From assembly GCF_008974285.1 (NCBI RefSeq), contig NZ_BKZV01000004.1:418752-482751 (forward strand): 64,000 nt of DNA. The letters are read 5' to 3'. The stretch comes from Thermogemmatispora aurantia. GTDB taxonomy: Bacteria > Chloroflexota > Ktedonobacteria > Ktedonobacterales > Ktedonobacteraceae. How positions within the stretch are numbered: position 1 is the first letter of the stretch; each line of letters starts with the position of its first letter. The notes under the pieces were generated by a model that saw nothing but the letters and a program-made list of their open reading frames with translations, did not search any database and had not been told where the DNA came from. The translations under genes were made by a program, and so were the position numbers. This document shows, piece after piece, positions 1-8,544 of the stretch.

Positions 1-411
1 CACCTCTAGATCAAGTCGGCAAACAGGGCATCTTGGGCGGAGCAGGGCCCGGCGCGCAAGCGGTGCTCTGTGGGGTTGGGGGGCTTCCTCCGCCGTTCAT
101 TGGAAAATTCTCATCTTTCTCCAATCTTTTTTCAAAGAAAGGCTCCTATGCTAAAGGCGACAGGGAGACCTGGAGACGGATGCCAATGGAGAGGCATCCG
201 GGCGGGTGGCAAGCCTATCTATCTAGCGTCATCTGTCGTCAGAGCAACCTCGCCGAGGTGCTTCGGCCATGGATGATGCAGTTGCAGCAACGAAGCGAAC
301 ACGCGAAGACCGCATCAGACATAGATCAAAACGGCAATCAAGCGAAGCAAGCAAAGGGAAGCAAAGCACACGAAGCAGAGAACAACCGAACGAGAAAGAG
401 GAGAGACATCA
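1..411. other. Left-edge stretch without a recognisable gene
   Basis: I see no protein family match on either strand here. Open frames are short, Arg/Gln-rich and disagree with each other. The part from about 280 to 411 is A/G-rich (GAAGC/GCAAAG tracts) and ends in a purine-rich AGGAG just before the GtrA frame, so it probably contains the leader of that operon. A repeated box (described separately) lies at 99-125. Confidence 0.5.
99..125. promoter_or_regulatory. Repeat box TTCTCATCTTTCTCCAAT, copy 1
   Basis: The 18-mer TTCTCATCTTTCTCCAAT at 108-125 recurs exactly at 4473-4490, and in a looser form at 4331-4346. Here it is flanked by an inverted hexamer (ATTGGA 99-104, TCCAAT 120-125). Within the box the heptamers TTCTCAT and TTCTCCA form a short direct repeat. 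Both exact copies precede operons (GtrA/GT39; membrane protein/ApbE/ferric reductase). I infer a shared operator, for example for an OmpR-type regulator. No regulator gene is adjacent in this window. Confidence 0.45.
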
Positions 412-1347
412 TTGATCCTGCTAGAACGGCCAGCCGGTAAACCCACCAGCGGCCCTACTCGGCAGAGCATGAACCCAGCGCGAACCACCGAGAGCGCGCG
501 TCTTATACCCGAGTCACGAGCGATCATAGTTAGCCGTCCGCGGGCCGGCCAATGCCAGCCAGAGGCAGAGCGGTCCTGGCGATCCCGATCCTTGCAGTCC
601 CTGCGGCCCACGCGGCTCTACCGGCTCACGCAGTCGCAGTCAGAGCCAGGAAGAGCCATCTCGCTGGCTCTCCCGCCAACCGACCAGGATGAGGAACCCA
701 TCATCAAGCAGGAGCAGGCGAGTCCGAGCCGGACCAGCCAGCCCGAACTGGGCTGCGGCGGCGATCAGCGGTCCTCGAACTGGAACGCAGGTCAGCTCCT
801 GCGCTTCGCAGTCACTGGAGGCCTCAACACCCTGGTTGATATCCTGGTTCTCAACGCCCTGGTCTGGCTCTTAGCCGTCAGAAGCACGCCACTGCTGCTG
901 GCCTGCAACATCGTCGCCTACTGCGCTGGAGCCATCAACAGCTTTATTCTCAACAAATACTGGACCTTTGGCCAGCGTGAGCCAATCACGAGCGGCGAAC
1001 TCTGGCGCTTTGCCCTCATCACCATCAGCGGCAGCCTCTGGAGCAGTGGCATTCTCTGGCTGGCCGGCCTGGCCCTACAGCATATCCTGGTGAACCCGAC
1101 CTTGTGGACCAACGCTGCCAAAGTCATCGCCATCGGCGGCACGGCTCTCATCTCCTACCTGGGACTGCGGCTGTGGGTCTTCGTCCAGCGCCGTCCTGGT
1201 CAAAGTGTGGCAGGTATGCATCTTTCTGCCGGGCAGCAGCGTTGCTCACAAAGGGGACCGTCGCCCGCTGAGGGCCACGGTCCAACGTCTGTAACACCGC
1301 ACGCTTATCAAACCCTGTCGAAGAGGAAAGGACCCGAAACGCTATGA
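412..1347 (+). CDS. GtrA-like polyprenyl-phosphate sugar flippase-type membrane protein
   Basis: The GtrA domain occupies roughly residues 126-258 (from LLRFAVTGGLNTLVDI to SYLGLRLWVFVQ). It has the usual four hydrophobic segments and the family-typical NKYWTF motif after the second one. GtrA proteins are thought to move undecaprenyl-linked sugars across the membrane for surface glycan modification. The frame opens with a TTG at 412 behind AGGAG; an ATG at 469 is the alternative. About 120 residues ahead of the domain are Arg/Ser/Pro-rich and unlike the family, so the true start may be further in. The stop overlaps the next gene start (ATGA), indicating translational coupling with the glycosyltransferase. 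The domain call is firm, the start is not. Confidence 0.8.
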   Translation: MILLERPAGKPTSGPTRQSMNPARTTESARLIPESRAIIVSRPRAGQCQPEAERSWRSRSLQSLRPTRLYRLTQSQSEPGRAISLALPPTDQDEEPIIKQEQASPSRTSQPELGCGGDQRSSNWNAGQLLRFAVTGGLNTLVDILVLNALVWLLAVRSTPLLLACNIVAYCAGAINSFILNKYWTFGQREPITSGELWRFALITISGSLWSSGILWLAGLALQHILVNPTLWTNAAKVIAIGGTALISYLGLRLWVFVQRRPGQSVAGMHLSAGQQRCSQRGPSPAEGHGPTSVTPHAYQTLSKRKGPETL

Positions 1348-3695
1348 TGGGAATACCGACCCCGGCTCCGACTCCGGCGCTCCCGGAGATCGAGCAGCCG
1401 CTGGCCCCCGATACAACACCAACATCGAGAACAAAGTGGGACTGGCCACCGCTCTGGCGGCGCCTCGCCTTAGCGGTGATTGCCCTGCTGTCAGTTTTTC
1501 TCAACTTCTACCAGCTCGGCGCCAACGGCTTTGGCAACCTCTACTACGCCGCGGGCGTGCGCAGCATGCTCGATAACTGGCACAACTTTTTCTTCGTCTC
1601 CTTTGATCCTGGTGGTTTCGTCACCATCGACAAGCCGCCCCTGGGCTTCTGGCTGCAGGTTGCCAGCGCCAAAATCTTCGGTTTCACGCCCTTCAGCATC
1701 CTGCTGCCCCAGGCCCTGGCGGGCGTCCTCTCTGTCCTGCTGCTCTACCACCTGGTGAGGAGACATTTCGGCACCACCGCCGGGCTGCTGGCAGCCCTGG
1801 CCCTGGCCATCAGCCCGATCAGCGTCGTCACCAATCGCAACAACACCATCGACAGCACGCTGGTCTTTGTCATGTTGCTTGGCGCCTGGGCTGTCATGCG
1901 GGCCGCCGAGACCGGTAAGCTGCGCTGGCTGCTGCTGTGCGCTCTCTGTATCGGGCTGGGCTTCAACATCAAGATGCTTGAAGCCTACCTGGTCGTGCCG
2001 GCCTATGGCCTGCTCTACCTGCTGGCCGCCCCACGGAGCATTTGGGTCCGCATCGGCCATCTGGCCCTGGCCCTCGTCGTCTTGGTCGCCGTTTCCTTCT
2101 CCTGGGCCCTGGCCGTCGACCTGACCCCGGCCTCAGCCCGTCCGTACGTCGGCTCCAGTCAGGACAACTCAGAGATCAGCCTTGCCCTAGGCTACAACGG
2201 CATTGAGCGTCTCCTGGGACATTTCGGCTTTGGCCCCGGCGCCCGCGGTAATTTCTCAGCCTTCGAGCGCCGCATCAATGGCACGAATAGTAGCAGCTCT
2301 AGTAGTGCAAATAATAATAGTGGCAATAACGGCACTAACACAACGCCGCCAGCGAGCAACTACTTCCAGCCTGGCAGCAACGCTAGTAGCGGTAGCGCGC
2401 CGGCTACTGAAGCGAGCACTACCCCGGGCTACAACAGCGGCCCGGGCAACGGGAATGCAGCTGGCACCCCTGGGCAAGTGCCCGAAGGCTTCCAAGGTGT
2501 GCGCAACGGCGGTGGGGGCATGTTCGGCACGGGCACACCTGGCCCCTTCCGTCTCTTCAACGAGCCACTTGGTGGGCAGATCGTCTGGCTGCTGCCGATG
2601 GCCCTGCTGGGCCTCGTGGCCGTCGCCTGGCAGCGGCGTCCGCGCTTCCGGGGCGACCCCGAGCAACAGGGGCTGGCCTTGTGGGGCGTCTGGCTGCTGA
2701 CTACGGCTGTCTTCTTCTCGGTGGCGGGCTTCTTCCATCAGTACTACCTGACCACCATGGCCCCTGCGGTCGCTGCCCTCTTCGGTATCGGCGTTGTCGT
2801 CATGTGGCACGACTATCGTCGCCACGGCTGGCGTGGCTGGCTGCTGCCACTGGCTCTGCTGCTAACAGCCCTGGAGCAGCTGCACATCATCACCAGCAAT
2901 CCGGCCTGGGGCACCTGGCTCATCCCCCTGATCGCCGTGCCTTGCGCCCTGGCGGCCCTGGTCCTCTTCATGGCGCGCCTCGTCCCCTTCCTGCGTGAGC
3001 GCGCGCAGGTACTGGTGCCCACCCTGGTGGTGGCCCTGATCGCTCTACAGCTCACGCCGGCGGTCTGGTCCTTTATTCCTGTCCTGCGCGGAGAGGCGGC
3101 CAGCCTGCCAACTGCCGGCCCCGGCAACCAGTTCGGCGGCCTCGGCGCTGGCGGCTTCCCGGCCTTCGGTAGGGGCAATGGCGACTATGCCGCACGCTTC
3201 CGCTCCTACTTTGGGAACTTTGAGCGCGCTGCCAACAGACAGGATGGAAGCAGCGCCCTGCCGGCGAATGGTCAGCTTCCTAACGGCGGAGGCGAGGGGA
3301 TGACCGTCAATACGGCCCTCATCAACTACCTGGAGGCCCACCGCAACGGCGCCAAGTACCTGGTGGCGGTCATGAGTGCGAACGAGGCCGATTCGATCAT
3401 TCTGGCTACCAACCAGCCGGTGATGGCGATGGGCGGCTTCTCTGGCAGCGATCCTATCCTGACGCCGGCCAAGCTGGCCCAGTTGGTGGAGAGCGGCCAG
3501 GTGCGCTTCTTCCTCATCAATGGCAGTGGGCGCGGCTTCGGCGGCGGTGGCCAGAGCGACCTGATTAGCTGGATTACCCAGCATTGCAAGCAGGTGCCAA
3601 GCAGCGCCTGGGAGTCCTCCAGCACTGGCAGCACGAGCACTGGCGGCTTCGGTGGCTTCGGCGGCGCCCAGCTCTACGAGTACACCGGCAGCTAA
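1344..3695 (+). CDS. ArnT/PMT-type (GT39-like, YkcB family) membrane glycosyltransferase
   Basis: An integral membrane glycosyltransferase that would use a lipid-phosphate sugar donor to glycosylate surface polymers or proteins. The N-terminal 300 residues carry the first luminal loop, with its acidic residue in SFDPGGFVTIDKPP (about residues 87-100, typical of YkcA/YkcB proteins), followed by many membrane helices. Residues about 310-400 are an unusual Ser/Asn/Gly/Thr-rich low-complexity insert. More helices follow (to about 580), and then a soluble C-terminal domain (KYLVAVMSANEADSIILAT) as in YkcB. The protein ends in a Gly/Ser/Thr-rich tail. Length is 783 residues. The start at 1344 overlaps the GtrA stop; a second ATG follows directly at 1347. 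The acceptor is unknown. Confidence 0.88.
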   Translation: MMGIPTPAPTPALPEIEQPLAPDTTPTSRTKWDWPPLWRRLALAVIALLSVFLNFYQLGANGFGNLYYAAGVRSMLDNWHNFFFVSFDPGGFVTIDKPPLGFWLQVASAKIFGFTPFSILLPQALAGVLSVLLLYHLVRRHFGTTAGLLAALALAISPISVVTNRNNTIDSTLVFVMLLGAWAVMRAAETGKLRWLLLCALCIGLGFNIKMLEAYLVVPAYGLLYLLAAPRSIWVRIGHLALALVVLVAVSFSWALAVDLTPASARPYVGSSQDNSEISLALGYNGIERLLGHFGFGPGARGNFSAFERRINGTNSSSSSSANNNSGNNGTNTTPPASNYFQPGSNASSGSAPATEASTTPGYNSGPGNGNAAGTPGQVPEGFQGVRNGGGGMFGTGTPGPFRLFNEPLGGQIVWLLPMALLGLVAVAWQRRPRFRGDPEQQGLALWGVWLLTTAVFFSVAGFFHQYYLTTMAPAVAALFGIGVVVMWHDYRRHGWRGWLLPLALLLTALEQLHIITSNPAWGTWLIPLIAVPCALAALVLFMARLVPFLRERAQVLVPTLVVALIALQLTPAVWSFIPVLRGEAASLPTAGPGNQFGGLGAGGFPAFGRGNGDYAARFRSYFGNFERAANRQDGSSALPANGQLPNGGGEGMTVNTALINYLEAHRNGAKYLVAVMSANEADSIILATNQPVMAMGGFSGSDPILTPAKLAQLVESGQVRFFLINGSGRGFGGGGQSDLISWITQHCKQVPSSAWESSSTGSTSTGGFGGFGGAQLYEYTGS

Positions 3696-3840
3696 AGGTA
3701 GCAGATAACCCGCGAGGCAGGGCGTTCGGCTTGGCCCTCTGCTCGGGCCTGCCGGTGTCCGCCTCGCGCTCCCTTTCAATTCACCTGTCCTGTCCTACCT
3801 CGTTCCTACGGGCCTGCTCTCCCTGCCCTGGCAGGAAGGT

Positions 3841-4230
3841 AGGCCCACCTACTTTCCTGTTAGCGGCACGATCACGGGCGACACCGATGTCGACGTCGGC
3901 TCTAATACCAGCATCATAGGCGTAGGCTCCACGGCCTCGCTGGTCGGCATTAGCCTCTCTATTAAGGATGTCAGCAACGTTATCATTCGTAACCTGAGCA
4001 TCTCCTTTGTACGCGCCGACGGCAACACCGCTGGGAATGCCATCCATATCGGGCACTCTCAATATATCTGAGTCGATCACAACAATCTCTTCTCAGACAT
4101 GGACCACGGCAAGGACTACTACAGGCTGATCGATATCACCCACGCCGCTGACTACATCACTGGTCTCCTGGAATCGCCTGCGCGACCACTACAGGGTCTC
4201 GCTGGTGGGCCATTCCGACCTCTCCGCAGT
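3841..4230 (+). pseudogene. Pectate lyase (PL1 family) remnant
   Basis: Translating from 3859 gives VSGTITGDTDVDVGSNTSI, then SIKDVSNVIIRNLSIS, then VDHNNLFSDMDHGKDYY, the typical parallel beta-helix and calcium/active-site region of PL1 pectate lyases. The frame is broken by TGA at 4069-4071, where the family has Trp (WVDH). It is broken again by one extra G near 4162: removing it restores ITVSWNRLRDHYRVSLVGHSD. Similarity stops at about 4230, and nothing recognisable precedes 3841. About 125 of roughly 350-400 residues remain, so this is a truncated, inactivated gene. It is a trace of plant cell-wall degrading capacity, like the intact GH30 gene at 27-29 kb. Confidence 0.85.
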
Positions 4231-4577
4231 GCCGGGCCTGGCCTGAGCCTCTTTGTGTCTCTGCTCACTCACTCAGGTTGGGACTCTCCTGATCTCGGGC
4301 GGTCCTCTCTTAGAAGCTGGTGAGAGGTCTCTCATCTTCTTCCAATGCAATTCTCATTATGGCGTGGCATAGCTAAGGATGAGTCATAGAAAGAAAGCCA
4401 GGAGGCAGAGGCCAACCAGACAGCCAGGCCTCCCTGCAAGGAGTAGCTGAGAGGAGCGCCTGAGTGAGAAGCTTCTCATCTTTCTCCAATGAAGGTCCAA
4501 GAAACGCTTGGTAAGCTAGAGGTTGTCAAACCGATGCTTTACTTTCGCGAGGCGCTCTACACACGAGAGGTGAAACC
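4231..4577. other. Intergenic stretch with repeat boxes, copies 2 and 3
   Basis: No coding signal. It holds the degenerate box CTCATCTTCTTCCAAT at 4331-4346 and the exact 18-mer TTCTCATCTTTCTCCAAT at 4473-4490. The second box begins within a 14-bp perfect palindrome, TGAGAAGCTTCTCA (4465-4478). The boxes sit 90-250 bases ahead of the next start codon, a sensible place for an operator controlling the ApbE/ferric-reductase genes. Confidence 0.45.
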
Positions 4578-5375
4578 ATGCACGATGAGAGAAATGGCCA
4601 AAACACTGGGGCCAGAGGGAGCAGTGGCGGAGCCTATGGTGGGAGCATCTATAGCAGCGGAGCCTATGGGGCCTACGGCGGCTATGGGGCTTACAGCGGT
4701 CTCAACACCCCTCCCAACGTCGCCCCTCACATCGCCCCTGGCTATCCTGGGGGGACAGGAGCAGCAGGCGCTCCCTACTTGCCTTCCTATTATCCTCCCT
4801 ACGGGGGTGGGCCGGCGGGACGAACAGGCTGGGAGACGGTGCCCATGCCTGCCCCAGCTAGTGCCTGGCAGCAGCCGCTCTACACCCAGAGCATGCCGGG
4901 AGCCGAGAAGCTCACGCCCCCGACGCGCAAGCCGGCGGCAGCAAGAGCCGCCGGAGCCGGGGCAGCTTCCTCGAAAAAGCGGGCCAGCATGCCCAAGGAG
5001 CAGGCCCAGCGCCTGGCGCAGCGGCTGAAGCGCTGGGCTGTGGCGCTTGCTGTGGCGGGTTTCGGCACTTTTAGCGCACTGGTAGCCTTCCACCAGGCCA
5101 GCGCCTCTCAGGCCAACGTCAATAACTCCTCATCCTCCGGCTCGCAATCACAGGTCAGCGCGCCGTCCAGCGGCAATAGCTCGTCGTCATCATCGACCAA
5201 TGCCAATAGCAATGGTGCCAGCTCATCTTCATCTGGCTCGTCTGTACAGTCTCCCGGCTCGACGAGCAGCGGCTCAAGCCAGGATAGCAATGGCTTCTTC
5301 AATCAACAAGGAGGGGATAACTTTGGCAGCCAGCCGACTTTCGGGCAGGGCCACAGTGGCAGCGGCGTCTCCTGA
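4578..5375 (+). CDS. Gly/Tyr- and Ser/Asn-rich single-pass membrane protein of unknown function
   Basis: Not recognised as a named family. Residues 1-100 are Gly/Ala/Tyr/Pro-rich (repeated SGAYG-like units). A basic stretch follows, then one membrane helix at about residues 153-175 (WAVALAVAGFGTFSALVAF), then an extracytoplasmic low-complexity Ser/Asn/Gly tail ending in FFNQQGGDNFGSQPTFGQG. The start ATG at 4578 follows GAGAGG. It is followed within about 10-25 bases by ApbE, and then by a ferric-reductase-like protein. A role in an extracytoplasmic electron-transfer or flavoprotein module is inferred from context only. Confidence 0.7.
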   Translation: MHDERNGQNTGARGSSGGAYGGSIYSSGAYGAYGGYGAYSGLNTPPNVAPHIAPGYPGGTGAAGAPYLPSYYPPYGGGPAGRTGWETVPMPAPASAWQQPLYTQSMPGAEKLTPPTRKPAAARAAGAGAASSKKRASMPKEQAQRLAQRLKRWAVALAVAGFGTFSALVAFHQASASQANVNNSSSSGSQSQVSAPSSGNSSSSSSTNANSNGASSSSSGSSVQSPGSTSSGSSQDSNGFFNQQGGDNFGSQPTFGQGHSGSGVS

Positions 5376-5385
5376 GCCTCAGTAT

Positions 5386-6393
5386 GTGACACCGCGGGGG
5401 ATGGTGCGCGGCAGCTTCCAGGCGATGGGGACCACCGTTAGCTACCTGCTGCCTGTTGAGGGGAGTGAGCAAGGAGCTGAGCTGATTGCCGACCTCTTTG
5501 CCCGCTGGGAAGCGATTCTGAGCCGCTTTCGCCCTCAGAGCGAACTGACGCGTCTTAACCGCAGCGCTGGCCAATGGGTTGAGGTGAGTGAACTCCTCTA
5601 CGTGGTGCTCACGCGGGCTTTAGAGGCCGCGGCAGCCAGCGATGGCCTCTACGATCCAACGCTTCTGCCGCAGCTCCGGCAACTGGGCTACGATCGCAGT
5701 TTTGAACTCCTGGAGCGGGCGGGAGAGGCAGCGCATGCCGGGCAGGAAGGGGATGGGAGTGTCCAGCAGGGTGAGCCTTTGGAGAGCCTGCCTGGCGGGG
5801 CCTGGCGTCGTATTGAGGTTGATCCGGTGAAGCGGCGGGTGCGCCTGCCAGCTGGGGCACAGCTGGACTTCGGCGGCATTGCGAAAGGGATGGCTGTCGA
5901 TACAGCTCTGGGGGCCTTGCGCCGCCGGGGTCTGGTGCCGGCTCTGGTCAACGCTGGCGGCGACCTGGCCGTGGCCGGTCTGCCGCCCGATAGCGAACAC
6001 TGGGCCATTGCCATCCCGGGACGACGTGGTGGCTGGACCATTCCCCTGCGCCGTGGTGCCCTGGCCACTTCCGGGATTGCTCGCCGTCGCTGGTGGCGAG
6101 ACGGTAGCCTGCGTCATCATCTGCTCGATCCACGCACGGGGCTGCCCGCCACTAACGGCCTCTGGTCGGTCACTGTCGTCGCCGACCGTTGTGAGCAGGC
6201 CGAGGTGGCCGCCAAAGTGGCTTTCATTCTCGGCCCTGAAGCAGGCCCGACCTTTCTGCGCCGTCACAGTCTCGCCGGCCTGTTTATCCACGAAGATGGA
6301 AGCTGGCAGAGCGTCGCTCCCTGGCCGACTCATCTTATGGCCGCCTGGCAAGAAGAAGCCGGGCAGCTAGCAGCGGAACAAAGGAAGCCATAG
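5386..6393 (+). CDS. apbE: FAD:protein FMN transferase (ApbE family)
   Basis: ApbE transfers FMN from FAD onto a Thr of target flavoproteins outside the membrane, using magnesium. Visible family landmarks are SFQAMGTTVSYLLP near the start, SRFRPQSELTRLNR, the core LDFGGIAKGMAVDTAL, NAGGDLAV, and the C-terminal LDPRTGLPATNGLWSVTVVA with its metal-site acidic residue. Length is about 335 residues, normal for the family. The frame is open upstream to 5200, but that part overlaps the previous gene. GTG 5386 or ATG 5401 (both just past the upstream stop) are the likely starts. The neighbouring ferric-reductase-like gene suggests that the pair builds a membrane electron-transfer chain; no FMN_bind substrate protein is visible in the window. 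Confidence 0.9.
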   Translation: MTPRGMVRGSFQAMGTTVSYLLPVEGSEQGAELIADLFARWEAILSRFRPQSELTRLNRSAGQWVEVSELLYVVLTRALEAAAASDGLYDPTLLPQLRQLGYDRSFELLERAGEAAHAGQEGDGSVQQGEPLESLPGGAWRRIEVDPVKRRVRLPAGAQLDFGGIAKGMAVDTALGALRRRGLVPALVNAGGDLAVAGLPPDSEHWAIAIPGRRGGWTIPLRRGALATSGIARRRWWRDGSLRHHLLDPRTGLPATNGLWSVTVVADRCEQAEVAAKVAFILGPEAGPTFLRRHSLAGLFIHEDGSWQSVAPWPTHLMAAWQEEAGQLAAEQRKP

Positions 6394-6510
6394 CTGGGAG
6401 GGTGGTACTGTCTACATGCGCCATCGAGGCGAGCGAGATAGCGCTGCCACTCATCCGCTGATGAATGAAAAAGGAAAAGCACTTCCTCTTTTCTATTCTA
6501 AAGAAAGAGA

Positions 6511-7272
6511 ATGTCTATGTCGACGATCTGGCAAAACGTAACCTGGAATGTGGCGCGGGCGGGTGGTCTGACAGCTTACCTCCTGCTGACGCTGGCGGTC
6601 TGTGCCGGGCTGGCGCTTTCGGCGCAGTTGCAGTCGCCGGCGCGCTGGCCACGGCTGGTCAACAATGAGCTGCACAATTTTCTAACCCTGCTGGCAACCA
6701 TCTTTGTCGGCCTTCATGTCCTGGCCGTCTGGGTTGACCCCTTTACACATTTCGGCTGGAACGAGGTCCTGATTCCTCTGGCCAGCCACTATCGGCCCAT
6801 CTGGGTGGCACTGGGTATCTGTGCCCTCTACCTGGGGATCGCCATCGGCATCAGCACCTTGCTGCGTCCCCATATCGGCTATCGCTGGTGGCGTCGCTTG
6901 CACCTGCTCACCTTACTGCTCTTCGCTCTGGCTACCCTGCACGGGCTGGGAAGCGGCAGCGACAGCCAGAGCTGGTGGGCGCTGGCTCTCTATGGTGGCA
7001 GCCTGTGGGCGGTGGGCTGGCTGCTCTGGCGGCGGGTGCAGGTCGCGCGCCGCGCCAGGCAAGAGCGGGCCCAGCTACAGAAGCGGCTGCAGGTCCGGCA
7101 GGCCCAGAGGCAGCCAGCTCAGACGATGGCGCCCCCCCAGCTCCAGAGGCCAGGAGCGTGGGAGACTGGCACGGCGATGGCGGTCAGGCCACCAGCCCAG
7201 GGCGGCACCGCTACCCCTCGGGCCGAGCCCTGGCGGGCGTCCCAGCCGTCGCAGCCGTTGGGTCGCTACTAA
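6511..7272 (+). CDS. Ferric reductase-like transmembrane protein
   Basis: A haem-binding membrane protein of the ferric-reductase-like transmembrane (FRD/YedZ-like) type. Six hydrophobic segments span residues about 15-185. Histidines on opposing helices (NNELHNFLTL.., FVGLHVLAVW, RRLHLLTLL, ATLHGLGSG) are placed as b-haem ligands. The last 70 residues form a basic, Gln/Arg/Pro-rich cytoplasmic tail with no flavin- or NADH-binding domain. It is therefore an electron conduit rather than a complete reductase. The start ATG at 6511 follows AAAGAAAGAGA. It lies 117 bases after apbE on the same strand, and the pairing with ApbE is common for extracytoplasmic flavin-based electron transfer. Confidence 0.82.
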   Translation: MSMSTIWQNVTWNVARAGGLTAYLLLTLAVCAGLALSAQLQSPARWPRLVNNELHNFLTLLATIFVGLHVLAVWVDPFTHFGWNEVLIPLASHYRPIWVALGICALYLGIAIGISTLLRPHIGYRWWRRLHLLTLLLFALATLHGLGSGSDSQSWWALALYGGSLWAVGWLLWRRVQVARRARQERAQLQKRLQVRQAQRQPAQTMAPPQLQRPGAWETGTAMAVRPPAQGGTATPRAEPWRASQPSQPLGRY

Positions 7273-7425
7273 AGTCGGGGAGATGCCAGGCCAGTGTTTG
7301 CTCCGCGGTGACCTGGGCAGGACCAGGGCCAGGGCTGGGTCGCCTGCCCTCTCTTCCTGGCCTGATCCACTTTCCTATTCCTTACTTAACTTATATCGGT
7401 GACGAGTGAACGGCGAAAAGCGACG

Positions 7426-7454
7426 TTGACAGAACGGTTGTCCCTTGTTACACT
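7426..7454 (+). promoter_or_regulatory. Sigma-70-type promoter
   Basis: TTGACA at 7426-7431 and TACACT at 7449-7454, separated by exactly 17 bases. It lies about 80 bases ahead of the start of the following membrane protein gene, which it probably transcribes. Confidence 0.65.
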
Positions 7455-7535
7455 CGCTGATAGAGGGCCAGGCTCTAGCCTGGCCTGGCGGGGCAACGAG
7501 CATAGCGCGTCAATGGAAAAGAAGAGCCAGGGCCA

Positions 7536-8417
7536 GTGATGCAGCCCGATCCAGTGCGAGCGACCAGGAACGAGAGTGGCCTACGCCTGCTAGCCAGCCT
7601 CATGCTGATTGTCATCCCTATCAGCGGCGGCCTGGTTGTGCTTTCAGCCTACCTCAGCCCGCTTGTTCCCAGGCTGGCCCTCGATAGCGCCCAGCAAGTC
7701 ACCTTTTTCCTCCTTCTCGCGCTCTGTATTCAGCTCGTTGGAACCAGTGCCCCGCTCGGCTCCTATCTCGTAGCCCTGCTCATCACAGTGGCTTTCTATC
7801 TGGCGGCCCTGCAGACCGCCCTTGTCACCCAGAGCTGGCCCCTGTTTGTCTGTCCCCTGGCCTTTGTGCTGCTTAGCCGCTGGGCGTCGGCGCCAACGCC
7901 TCAAGCTGCCGGGGCGGACAGCTTCAGAGCCTTATGCCTGGTGACTGTTCTCGTCATGATTATGCTGGCCGATCTGCTGGCGCGCTGGTGGCAGCCCCCA
8001 CTGGTGAGCCTCCTTCTCGGCCTCCCGGCTATCCTGCTAGTCTGGCGTCTCCCGCGCCTGGAAGATGACAGGCGCTTGATCATCACGCGCGTCATCCTGC
8101 AAACCACGATTCTCCTGGTGGCTCTCTCGCTTCTGGTGGGCCTTGGGCAGCTGATCAGCTGGCCACGTGGCCTGGTGGCTCTCTTTTGCTGCTATCTGAG
8201 CACTGCCTGGGGTGCTCCGACTCTCAGCGCCCGTGATCGTCTCGGTCTCTGGCTCACCCTGGTCCTGCTCCTCCTCTGCTGCTCCTACTACCTTGCCAGC
8301 AGCAGAGTGCCCGACTCGCTCAGCTGGATCTTAACCCTCAGCAGCCTCACTTGCCTCCTGATGGCCATTCTTACCCTCTGGCTACTGCCACGACTGCACA
8401 GGCTGGCGCGACCATAA
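7536..8417 (+). CDS. Polytopic membrane protein of unknown function
   Basis: I do not recognise the family. The 293-residue product is almost entirely hydrophobic. Eight or so helices are visible (LLASLMLIVIPISGGLVVLS, VTFFLLLALCIQLVG, YLVALLITVAFYLAAL, and further ones to the end), joined by short loops and one Arg/Asp-rich loop near residue 178 (RLPRLEDDRRLIITR). There is no signal peptide and no catalytic motif. The start is GTG 7536 or ATG 7539. A consensus promoter lies upstream. The lipoprotein gene follows on the same strand 127 bases later, so the two may be co-expressed. Confidence 0.7.
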   Translation: MMQPDPVRATRNESGLRLLASLMLIVIPISGGLVVLSAYLSPLVPRLALDSAQQVTFFLLLALCIQLVGTSAPLGSYLVALLITVAFYLAALQTALVTQSWPLFVCPLAFVLLSRWASAPTPQAAGADSFRALCLVTVLVMIMLADLLARWWQPPLVSLLLGLPAILLVWRLPRLEDDRRLIITRVILQTTILLVALSLLVGLGQLISWPRGLVALFCCYLSTAWGAPTLSARDRLGLWLTLVLLLLCCSYYLASSRVPDSLSWILTLSSLTCLLMAILTLWLLPRLHRLARP

Positions 8418-8544
8418 TCCTCTCTGGTCGTGCTGCTCGCGCGCGAACGTTAACGGGAACTTTCGACCTCCGACCAGCGTCCTGCTTGCGGGGACTCGCT
8501 GACGGCGAGCGATCATGCACCGACAGAAAGGAGAGAGAAGGCGC

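Noticed and set aside
4036-4323. Treating the short frame beginning at 4099 (MDHGKDYY) as a gene
   Set aside because: It is an internal piece of the pectate lyase remnant, without its own start signal and with a frameshift.
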